13,674 nt of DNA, taken from contig UQZE01000046.1 of assembly GCA_900545325.1 (NCBI GenBank), forward strand, positions 1 through 13,674, in the 5' to 3' direction. The notes under the pieces are model-generated. The model did not search any database. It was given only the letters and a program-made list of their open reading frames with translations, and had not been told where the DNA came from. Of this stretch, positions 1-5,111 are shown in pieces. Both the position numbers and the translations under genes were made by a program. Positions within the stretch are counted from its first letter, which is position 1, and each line of letters opens with the position of its first letter. This DNA is from an uncultured Eubacteriales bacterium (lineage in GTDB: Bacteria; Bacillota; Clostridia; Christensenellales; Borkfalkiaceae).

Positions 1-57
1 CGAAAAAATCTTATTTTTTCTGCTTATTTTCCCTTGACTTTTATTTGCAGGTCTTAT

Positions 58-609
58 TTACACTTTTAACGTTATTCCGAACACGTACATCAGTTCGTTT
101 TCGGGAAATCTTATCTTGACGAGCCGTTTTTTTCCGTCGGCCTTCCCCTCGCAGCGATAGATAAAAAGCTGCGCGTCGCGGCAGGCGCACGGTCCGAGCA
201 GAGGCGCGCCGAACCGATTGAAAAATGCGTTGACCTTTTTATACGACGAGGCATTGCTCCGAAAGAGCGGATCGCGGCTGTCGGAAAACCGCGCGCGAAT
301 TTTCCCTTCGCTGCCGTCCTCGTAGCACAGCGCGAAGTCCTCTTCGTAATACCCCCATGAGGATATGCCTGCCAGCGCGACGGCGCCCGCGTAAAACCCG
401 TTTACGGATACCTCCTGCCCCGCGCAGCACGCGCAGTCGCCGAGCGCGGCGCCGCGCTCGAACAGAATATCCCCCACCTCCGCCCGGCCTCCGCGGAAAA
501 TCTCCGCGGGATAATGATAATCGCTGAGCGGCGTATGGGCCTTCTCCCCCTTTCCGAAAAACAGGCGGGTATCGAAAATACTTTTCAGATCCAGATAAAT
601 ATCAGCCAT
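58..609 (-). CDS. Predicted cytoplasmic beta-sandwich (jelly-roll-like) protein, unknown function
   Basis: This 183-residue protein is the last gene visible in the carrier-protein operon. Its ATG lies inside the end of the preceding C39-like gene (8-nt overlap), with an AGAGAGGT-type ribosome site just upstream. I do not recognise a named family. The sequence alternates short beta-strand-like stretches: a strand with YEDGSEGKI at 96-104, RFSDSRDP at 107-114, and a closing strand pair LVKIRFPENELMYVFGITLK at 163-182. That last pattern (hydrophobic strand, turn with Pro and Asn, then FGITL) resembles the end of carbohydrate-binding jelly-roll domains attached to glycosidases. There is no signal peptide or membrane segment, so it probably stays in the cytoplasm. 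It has seven cysteines, including a CACC cluster at 59-62 and CAC at 141-143, which is unusual for such a domain. Its position suggests it binds the acceptor or product of the acyl-transfer enzymes. Coding is confident; the fold is an inference from strand pattern only. Confidence 0.8.
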   Translation of the reverse strand: MADIYLDLKSIFDTRLFFGKGEKAHTPLSDYHYPAEIFRGGRAEVGDILFERGAALGDCACCAGQEVSVNGFYAGAVALAGISSWGYYEEDFALCYEDGSEGKIRARFSDSRDPLFRSNASSYKKVNAFFNRFGAPLLGPCACRDAQLFIYRCEGKADGKKRLVKIRFPENELMYVFGITLKV

Positions 610-1552
610 GTCCGACCTCTCTTCCGCCTTTCAGCGCGCGTTCGCGGGCAAGTATCTTTTTCAGCCGCGCCGTTATCTTATCTATGCCCTCCCGCGGGCA
701 AAAACCGTTTGCCTGCATGCGGATGACCATGCCGTAGATAAACCTGTAATCGTTGACGATATCCGCCAGGATACGAGCCGCCCGGCTGCGCCCGTCGAGG
801 CGGTATATTTCGGAAAACTTCACCCAGCGCACGCGGCCGACGAAATCGACGAACCACGGCAGGATTTTTTGAAAGGTTTCGGAATTTTCCCCCGCGCGGC
901 AGACGGCGCGCACGCCTTTGGCGAGTTCGGACAGGCTCTTTTCCGCCAGCGCCGCCGTATCCCGCCTCTTCACCCGACCGAGATCCTTCGCAGCGGCGGT
1001 CTTTTTCAGCACGACGACGCCCGACCCCGCCGATTTGTTCAAGCCGCTTTGGAATGCATTGTAGGCCGCGCAGAGTTCGGCCGCGTCCACCGTCCGTTTT
1101 TTATAAGCTAAATCGTTATTGTAAAGGTGATCCACGACGTGAAACACTCCCTTGTTTTTGTCGTAGCCGTACACGCAGATAAAATGCGGCCGATGTTTTT
1201 TTCCGTACACGTCCCTGCGATAAGAAAGCCCGAAACAATCCACGGGAACCACTGCGGGACAACCACCGTCTATCGAACGAACGATCTCCGCCGCGAGGTC
1301 GCCGATCTTTCGCTTTTTCACGAGGCGCACGCCGTAAACGTCCGCGAAATCCCGCGCGGAGAGCAGCCGCTCGTGCTCTACGGAAAGCCTTTTTTTCTTC
1401 GCGTCGTACCGATAGACGAAAAAATGATCGGAAATGATCTTATCCGCCGAAACGCCCAGGCAGGAATAAGCCGCCATCAGCTGGTGGTAATAACAGCTGA
1501 CGAACAGAAACTCGTTGAACGGCTTTACTCCCTTTAATTTTTTCGCTTTCAC
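602..1552 (-). CDS. BtrH-like papain/C39-fold acyltransferase (predicted)
   Basis: This protein has 316 residues. The start chosen is the GTG at 1550-1552, which overlaps the carrier-protein stop as GTGA and has a GGAGG site 8 nt upstream. An upstream ATG at 1612 would bury the carrier-protein end and has no comparable site. The N-terminal half looks like a papain/C39-type fold: a candidate nucleophile Cys20 in VSCYYHQ, His123 in RPHFICVYGYD, and Asp141 in VFHVVDHLY, in the right order and spacing for a Cys-His-Asp triad. The C-terminal third (about 200-308) is charged and helical. This layout recalls BtrH of butirosin biosynthesis, which moves an acyl group from a carrier protein to an amino sugar. 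Lying directly behind a carrier protein fits that role: transfer of a thioester-bound acyl group to an acceptor. A cysteine protease or amidase remains possible. Family assignment is from recognised motifs, not a search. Confidence 0.75.
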   Translation of the reverse strand: MKAKKLKGVKPFNEFLFVSCYYHQLMAAYSCLGVSADKIISDHFFVYRYDAKKKRLSVEHERLLSARDFADVYGVRLVKKRKIGDLAAEIVRSIDGGCPAVVPVDCFGLSYRRDVYGKKHRPHFICVYGYDKNKGVFHVVDHLYNNDLAYKKRTVDAAELCAAYNAFQSGLNKSAGSGVVVLKKTAAAKDLGRVKRRDTAALAEKSLSELAKGVRAVCRAGENSETFQKILPWFVDFVGRVRWVKFSEIYRLDGRSRAARILADIVNDYRFIYGMVIRMQANGFCPREGIDKITARLKKILARERALKGGREVGHG

Positions 1553-1788
1553 TTTTCTTTCCTCCGGCAAAGTTCTTCGATCTTTTCCGCACACGCTCCC
1601 GCGGTTTTCCACCTGCCGACGTCGAGATCCTCGTCGTCGAATTCTATCCCGAACGCCTCTTCGGCGCGCACGATAAATTCCACGAACGACAGACTGTCCA
1701 GGCTCAGTTCCTTCAATTCGGAATCGGGCTTTATGTCTTCTTCGAGCGCGCAGCTTTGCGCGAGCAGCGCAAACACCTCCTCCGTCAT
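1549..1788 (-). CDS. Acyl/aminoacyl carrier protein 2
   Basis: This is a 79-residue acidic helical carrier protein. The phosphopantetheine attachment site is Ser32 in the motif LSLDSLSFVEF (28-38), followed by the typical acidic helix II and GIEFDDEDLD (47-56). A 4'-phosphopantetheinyl transferase should convert it to the holo form so that it can hold a thioester-bound acyl or aminoacyl group. The start is the ATG at 1786-1788, overlapping the ligase stop as ATGA, with AGGAAAGGTG upstream. A longer in-frame reading up to 1971 runs through the ligase gene and is not supported. It sits between the AMP-forming ligase and the BtrH-like transferase, so it is the likely direct acyl donor for that enzyme. 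It is distinct in sequence from the first carrier protein of the operon but has the same Ser position. A housekeeping fatty-acid ACP is less likely given this context. Confidence 0.92.
   Translation of the reverse strand: MTEEVFALLAQSCALEEDIKPDSELKELSLDSLSFVEFIVRAEEAFGIEFDDEDLDVGRWKTAGACAEKIEELCRRKEK
1561..1565 (-). promoter_or_regulatory. Ribosome binding site (GGAGG) that fixes the GTG start of the BtrH-like gene
   Basis: On the minus strand GGAGG is followed by AAAGAAAA and GTG, an 8-nt spacer. It lies inside the last codons of the second carrier-protein gene. It supports the GTG at 1552 over the upstream in-frame ATG at 1612. Confidence 0.75.
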
Positions 1789-3038
1789 CGCTTCACCTTT
1801 CCTCCCGCCGTCAGCGGCAGGCCCAGCACGAATTCGATTTTTTTTGGCGTCATGCAGGGCGGCAGGCGGCGGCAGATCTCTCCGCGCAGTTTTTCTTCGC
1901 TCAGAGAGGAAACGACTTTCAGATTGACGCTCTCGCCGTACGTTTCGTCCTCCGCGCCGTAACAAAGACATTCGCTCACGCCGTCGATCTGCAAAACGGC
2001 GCTTTCCACCTCCTCGGGGAAAATCTTCACTCCGGAACGGATGATCATGCCGTCCTTGCGGCCGCGTATGTAAAAATATCCGTCGGCGTCCCTTTCCGCA
2101 ACGTCGCCCGTGCGCAGCCAGCCGCCCGAAAGCCGCCTTTTCGTCAAGGTCTTTTTCTTGTAATAGCCGAGCATCACGGAGGGCGATTTAACGTAGAGTT
2201 CGCCGTTTTTTATCTTCATTTCGGTATCTTTGAGCGGCAGCCCGATGCTCCCCGGTTTTCGGAAAAACGCCTGCGGGCACAACGCCGCCGCGCGGGGAGA
2301 ATTCTCCGTAAGCCCGTATACGTTGTAAAAATTCACGCCCGCGAACCGTTCCTTCAAAAAGCGCACGAATTCCGTTTTCAGGCGCTCGCCGCTCAGCGCC
2401 ACGGTCCTGAGAGAGCCCGCCTGCAAGCCGTCCGCGAGAAATTTCAGCATAGTGGGCGTACAGCAGAGCACTTCTATTTTTTTCGCGTCGATGAATTTCG
2501 CCATGCGCCTGGGCATAAAACGCTCTTCGTAAAAATATATTTCCAGCCCTTTATAAAGACCGAACAGCAGTTCTCCCGTGAGCGCCGAAATATGCACCAG
2601 CGGCCGCGCGATCAGCATTCTGCTCCCTTGCGGAACCGCGAAGTATTCCTCGATGGCGGCGAGATTCGCCGCGACGTTTCCGTCGGTGAGCATAACGCCC
2701 TTTGGCCTGCCCGTGGTGCCGCCCGTGAATACGACGAAAGCGAGATCGTTGTACTGCCCGCAGTCTTTTGCCGCCAGCTTTCTGACCGCCGCGGCGGCGG
2801 ACGGATCGTAATATTCGCTGACGGGCACGGCCACCCCGCCGTGCGCGAGTATTTTAAGGATCTGCACCGCCTGCGCGAGCTTGCTTTCCCCTTCCGCGCA
2901 GATCAGCCTGCCGCCGAAAGAAAATTCACCTTCTTCGGCGGCGCGCACGAGCTCTGCGTAGGAAACGCCTGCGTCCGCAAAAGCGACGGCCTCCCCGTGT
3001 TCCAGCATTCGTCTTCTTAACAGTTCCCATAGTTTCAT
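1785..3038 (-). CDS. AMP-forming acyl/aminoacyl ligase (ANL superfamily), carrier-protein loading
   Basis: This 417-residue enzyme has the ANL core motifs in order: phosphate loop TGGTTGRPKG (105-114), NVYGLTEN (239-246), WLRTGDVAERDADG (307-320), the hinge GRKDGMIIRSG (326-336), and a C-terminal TAGGKVKR (410-417) whose Lys414 is the expected adenylation lysine. It should activate a carboxylic or amino acid with ATP to an acyl-adenylate and pass it to the phosphopantetheine thiol of a carrier protein. It is shorter than the usual 500-odd residues, mainly before the phosphate loop, and ends right after the catalytic lysine. It overlaps the carrier genes on both sides by ATGA, which argues for loading one or both of them, much as DltA loads DltC. 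The substrate cannot be read from the sequence: there is no clear alpha-amino-binding Asp signature I can assign. No membrane segment is visible. Confidence 0.92.
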   Translation of the reverse strand: MKLWELLRRRMLEHGEAVAFADAGVSYAELVRAAEEGEFSFGGRLICAEGESKLAQAVQILKILAHGGVAVPVSEYYDPSAAAAVRKLAAKDCGQYNDLAFVVFTGGTTGRPKGVMLTDGNVAANLAAIEEYFAVPQGSRMLIARPLVHISALTGELLFGLYKGLEIYFYEERFMPRRMAKFIDAKKIEVLCCTPTMLKFLADGLQAGSLRTVALSGERLKTEFVRFLKERFAGVNFYNVYGLTENSPRAAALCPQAFFRKPGSIGLPLKDTEMKIKNGELYVKSPSVMLGYYKKKTLTKRRLSGGWLRTGDVAERDADGYFYIRGRKDGMIIRSGVKIFPEEVESAVLQIDGVSECLCYGAEDETYGESVNLKVVSSLSEEKLRGEICRRLPPCMTPKKIEFVLGLPLTAGGKVKR

Positions 3039-3259
3039 ACGTATTTCCCCACCAACGCGGCGAGGTCGCCCACCGTCGCGAAATTTTCGGGCGAAAGGTC
3101 GCCCTCGTCGAATTCGATGTCGAATTCCTCTTCGAGCCCCACGATGACCGCAACCAAACTCAGGCTGTCCAGCCCGAGATCAAGCTTCAGATCGGCGCCC
3201 TCGTCCGCCGCGCCCACGTTCGCGATCTCCATGATCACTTTTTCTATTCTCTCTTTCAT
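3035..3259 (-). CDS. Acyl/aminoacyl carrier protein 1
   Basis: This 74-residue acidic carrier protein has the phosphopantetheine site Ser32 in DLGLDSLSLVAV (27-38) and a helix with EEEFDIEFDEGDL (43-55). Its role is to hold an activated acyl group as a thioester for the neighbouring enzymes. The ATG overlaps the stop of the 288-residue C39-like gene as ATGA and has AAGGAG 9 nt upstream. Its own stop overlaps the ligase ATG in the same way. It is paired by position with the first C39-like protein, as carrier protein 2 is paired with the second. Such pairing may mean that each carrier serves one transferase, or that the acyl group is handed from one carrier to the other. Very confident as a carrier protein; the cargo is unknown. 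Confidence 0.92.
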   Translation of the reverse strand: MKERIEKVIMEIANVGAADEGADLKLDLGLDSLSLVAVIVGLEEEFDIEFDEGDLSPENFATVGDLAALVGKYV

Positions 3260-4122
3260 CTTCTCTTTCTCCTTACGTTTTCCGCAAATTTGTTTTCCAG
3301 AAGCGCTATGTCGGCAAGCCGCGCTTTCAGCACTTCCGGGTTTTCGTTCTTTTTTATCGACATCAGTTCCGCGGCCACGATCAGCTTTTTATAGAGCGAA
3401 ACGAGCTTTTCCGCGATATTTTCCAACGTTTCGTCGAAAAAGAACGCGCCGCGGCCGCTTTCGTGGCGCAGCCAGGAAAGCGTTCTCTGCCGCGAAACTT
3501 TCAATATCGCCGCCGCGTTCCTCAGCGGCAGGGCGCCGAGGGCGGGGACGGCGGCCTTTTCCCTGCGGCAAACGAGCGAATACTGCTCCCCGGCGAGTTT
3601 TTCGTACGCGCTTTCGTCAAACCCGCCCGAATAAGCGTAGGAAAGCATTCTCCCGCCGAAACAGCGCAGCGCCTCCGCCCGACCGAATTCCCCTTCCGAG
3701 AGAGGATAGCAGTTTAAATAACGCAGGTTTTCTCCCGCTTTCTCCAGGGCGATGAAATGATCCGCCCGCCAGGGCCGCTGTTTCGCGCCGTAGAAAAAAT
3801 AATCGTTCACCTCCATCAGATTGAGCCTGCCGCGCACGGGTTCGGGCAGAGAAAAACATTCGTGTTTCCATACGCCCAGCTTTTCGGCCGTGTCCTGTAT
3901 GCGGGGCAGCGGATAATTTTCGTAGCGCGCCCCGGCCGCGAAATCTTTGAGCGTTCTGCCGAAGGGCAGGAAACTTTCCGCATACAGCTTTCGCACGTCC
4001 ATGCGTTTGCCGAGATAGGCCAGCGCGTAATACTCCACGCACGAAACGGCGGGCACCCCCTCGATGTCTTTTTTTGTGAGCCGCGCGTTTTCCGTTTTCT
4101 CCGCGGCCGCAATCTCTTTCAT
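3256..4122 (-). CDS. Papain/C39-fold BtrH-like paralogue, predicted transferase
   Basis: This 288-residue protein is the first gene of the carrier-protein operon. Its ATG has a near-perfect AAGGAGGT site 5 nt upstream. It is a diverged relative of the 316-residue protein five genes on. Both start with a VSC motif (here SCVEYY, Cys28), then have a central His in a hydrophobic strand (RADHFIALE, His122), a polar residue in the next strand (YLNCYPL, Asn137), and a helical, charged C-terminal part (about 230-286, ending in VRRKRR). Cys28, His122 and Asn137 form a plausible papain-like triad with Asn in place of the Asp seen in the paralogue. No signal peptide or membrane segment is visible. The likely role is acyl transfer from, or hydrolysis of, a carrier-bound thioester. 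The family link rests on my comparison of the two proteins and is an inference; no close named homologue is recognised. Confidence 0.75.
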   Translation of the reverse strand: MKEIAAAEKTENARLTKKDIEGVPAVSCVEYYALAYLGKRMDVRKLYAESFLPFGRTLKDFAAGARYENYPLPRIQDTAEKLGVWKHECFSLPEPVRGRLNLMEVNDYFFYGAKQRPWRADHFIALEKAGENLRYLNCYPLSEGEFGRAEALRCFGGRMLSYAYSGGFDESAYEKLAGEQYSLVCRREKAAVPALGALPLRNAAAILKVSRQRTLSWLRHESGRGAFFFDETLENIAEKLVSLYKKLIVAAELMSIKKNENPEVLKARLADIALLENKFAENVRRKRR

Positions 4123-4136
4123 GCTTTACCTCCTTG

Positions 4137-4183
4137 CAAATAAAAAAGCCCCGACGGCATTTCGATAAATGCCGTCGGGGCTT
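4137..4183 (-). terminator. Strong intrinsic terminator between the zinc-ribbon gene and the carrier-protein operon
   Basis: Positions 4146-4162 and 4167-4183 form a perfect 17-bp stem with a 4-nt loop, GC-rich in the middle. On the minus strand the stem is followed by TTTTTTATTT. It lies about 30 nt after the stop of the zinc-ribbon gene, a normal position for that gene's terminator. The U-tract ends 15 nt before the ATG of the next gene and 2 nt before its ribosome site, so the downstream operon can be transcribed only by read-through or regulated antitermination unless a promoter hides inside or before the hairpin. On the plus strand the hairpin has no U-tract. Confidence 0.9.
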
Positions 4184-4212
4184 CACGTTTCCGGCTTTGC
4201 CTCGATCAATTT

Positions 4213-4470
4213 TTATACAGGACCTGAAAAAGGATTTACTCCTTCGCGGCGCTCTTTCAGCCGCCCGACCTTTTCCGTCGTCTGTACTTCTTCGCTTTTC
4301 GGTCGGAAGACGTCCAGCGTTTCGTGCCGCCGCCCTATCCGCTTGCTGACGATGCTCGCGCTGCAATGCGCGCACCGCATCTTCACCTTTCCGTCTTTAT
4401 CCATGTATCCGACGAGTTTCTTTCCGCAATGCAGACAATACCGAACCGTCGGGATCCACTGCTCGCCCAC
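4213..4470 (-). CDS. Small four-cysteine zinc-ribbon protein, LexA-box controlled
   Basis: This 85-residue protein starts with GTG at 4468-4470, preceded by AAGGAGGG at a good distance. Two CxxC pairs, CLHC (12-15) and CAHC (33-36), spaced by a strand-turn-strand, form a zinc-ribbon that should bind one Zn ion. A basic segment follows (SKRIGRRHETLDVF, about 42-55), then a charged tail. Zinc ribbons of this kind often bind DNA, RNA or a polymerase, but I recognise no specific family and the function is unknown. Its upstream region holds a near-consensus promoter and a perfect LexA-type palindrome, so it is probably induced by DNA damage. It is separated from the carrier-protein operon by a strong terminator and from aroQ by another, so it is its own transcription unit. 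Coding is well supported by start, ribosome site and promoter spacing. Confidence 0.82.
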   Translation of the reverse strand: MGEQWIPTVRYCLHCGKKLVGYMDKDGKVKMRCAHCSASIVSKRIGRRHETLDVFRPKSEEVQTTEKVGRLKERREGVNPFSGPV

Positions 4471-4494
4471 TTCGTCCCTCCTTCGAAATTAAAA

Positions 4495-4508
4495 CGAACA
4501 TTTGTTCG
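4495..4508 (-). promoter_or_regulatory. LexA (SOS) operator
   Basis: The minus strand reads CGAACAAATGTTCG, a perfect GAAC-N4-GTTC palindrome that fits the Gram-positive LexA/DinR consensus CGAACRNRYGTTY. It lies roughly 6 to 19 nt downstream of the predicted start site of the zinc-ribbon promoter, where a bound repressor would block initiation or escape. It is 25 nt upstream of the GTG start. Confidence 0.8.
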
Positions 4509-4520
4509 CTTTGTGAGTTT

Positions 4521-4549
4521 AGTATATACCCAAATTTTTCCATTGTCAA
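4521..4549 (-). promoter_or_regulatory. Sigma-A-type promoter of the zinc-ribbon gene
   Basis: The -35 box is TTGACA (4544-4549) and the -10 box is TATACT (4521-4526), separated by 17 nt. The predicted start site is near 4514. About 50 nt of A/T-tracts (4551-4600) lie just upstream of the -35 box and could act as an UP element. The match (6/6 and 5/6, ideal spacing) points to a strong promoter that would need repression, in keeping with the LexA box. Confidence 0.8.
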
Positions 4550-4601
4550 GAAAATTTCAAGAAAATTTTTTAAAATTGAAAAAAATAAATTTTTCGCAAA
4601 A

Positions 4602-4622
4602 ACATGACTTTAACTGTCATGT
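4602..4622. repeat. Short inverted repeat in the AT-rich spacer
   Basis: ACATGAC (4602-4608) and GTCATGT (4616-4622) are perfect inverted arms around a 7-nt centre. The repeat lies upstream of the zinc-ribbon promoter (about 90-110 nt before its start site) and just after the aro operon terminator. It is too short for a terminator and has the shape of a protein-binding site, but no regulator is identifiable. Confidence 0.4.
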
Positions 4623-4650
4623 ATCGTGTGTTATAATAGGTAATTTCCGC

Positions 4651-4677
4651 ATAAAAAACGGCGCCCTTGCGGCGCCG
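4651..4677 (-). terminator. Intrinsic terminator of the aro operon
   Basis: Positions 4659-4665 and 4671-4677 form a 7-bp, all-GC stem (CGGCGCC with GGCGCCG) around a 5-nt loop, followed on the minus strand by TTTTTTAT. It starts 9 nt after the aroQ stop codon, which is a textbook position, and so marks the 3' end of the eight-gene aromatic operon. Confidence 0.92.
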
Positions 4678-4685
4678 CACCGAAA

Positions 4686-5111
4686 TCATTCTCCGCACAG
4701 ACAGTCCACCGCGCGCAGGTATCCGTCGAATCCCATTCCGCAGATCGTCTTTTTCGCGGCGAGGGAAACGTAGGAAATTTTACGGAACTCCTCCCTTTGC
4801 GCAATATCCGTGATGTGCACTTCCACGGTAGGTATGTCGACCGCTTTCAGCGCGTCCAAGATCGCGACCGACGTATGCGTGTACGCGCCCGCGTTCAATA
4901 TGATGCCGTCGAATTTTTTATAGGCCCGCTGGATGCGCGTTACGATCGCCCCCTCGCCGTTCGACTGAAAAAAGCGCGCCTTTACGCCCTTTTTCTTCGC
5001 GTATGCGGCGATATATCGCACGAGCGAATTATAGTCCTTGTTTCCGTAAAGCCCCCTTTCCCGAATGCCGAGCATATTGAGGTTGGGGCCGTTGATGACC
5101 AGAATTTTCAT
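4686..5111 (-). CDS. aroQ: 3-Dehydroquinate dehydratase, type II
   Basis: This 141-residue cytoplasmic enzyme converts 3-dehydroquinate to 3-dehydroshikimate, the third shikimate step. It has the usual type II length and motifs: INGPNLNMLGIRE (6-18), the catalytic loop with Arg17 and Tyr22 (GLYG), QSNGEG (49-54), NAGAYTHTS (73-81) with Asn73 and His79, EVHITDIAQREEF (97-109) with His99, and Arg110. Type II enzymes act as dodecamers. The ATG overlaps the stop of the aroE-aroK gene as ATGA. It is the last gene of the aro operon, followed 9 nt later by a terminator. Small differences from the common family text are TDI in place of SNI after His99 and Leu84 where many members have Arg; neither removes a residue I know to be catalytic. 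Confidence 0.96.
   Translation of the reverse strand: MKILVINGPNLNMLGIRERGLYGNKDYNSLVRYIAAYAKKKGVKARFFQSNGEGAIVTRIQRAYKKFDGIILNAGAYTHTSVAILDALKAVDIPTVEVHITDIAQREEFRKISYVSLAAKKTICGMGFDGYLRAVDCLCGE

Noticed and set aside
2..20. A/T-only hairpin (GAAAAAAT, 3-nt loop, ATTTTTTC) after the last gene
   Set aside because: An 8-bp stem with a single GC pair is too weak to call a terminator, and the window ends there.
1549..1971. Longer version of carrier protein 2 reaching 1971
   Set aside because: The extra 61 residues are translated from the end of the ligase gene, are Arg-rich and unlike a carrier protein; the ATG at 1788 has a good ribosome site and ATGA overlap.
4213..4470. Zinc-ribbon gene as a remnant of a mobile element
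   Set aside because: It has an intact promoter, operator, ribosome site and terminator; no inverted repeats, transposase or integrase fragments are visible nearby.
4609..4637. Possible plus-strand promoter (TTTAAC, 17 nt, TATAAT) pointing into aroQ
   Set aside because: The -35 is poor, no plus-strand gene follows, and a TATAAT is expected by chance in such AT-rich DNA. An antisense transcript cannot be excluded but has no other support.
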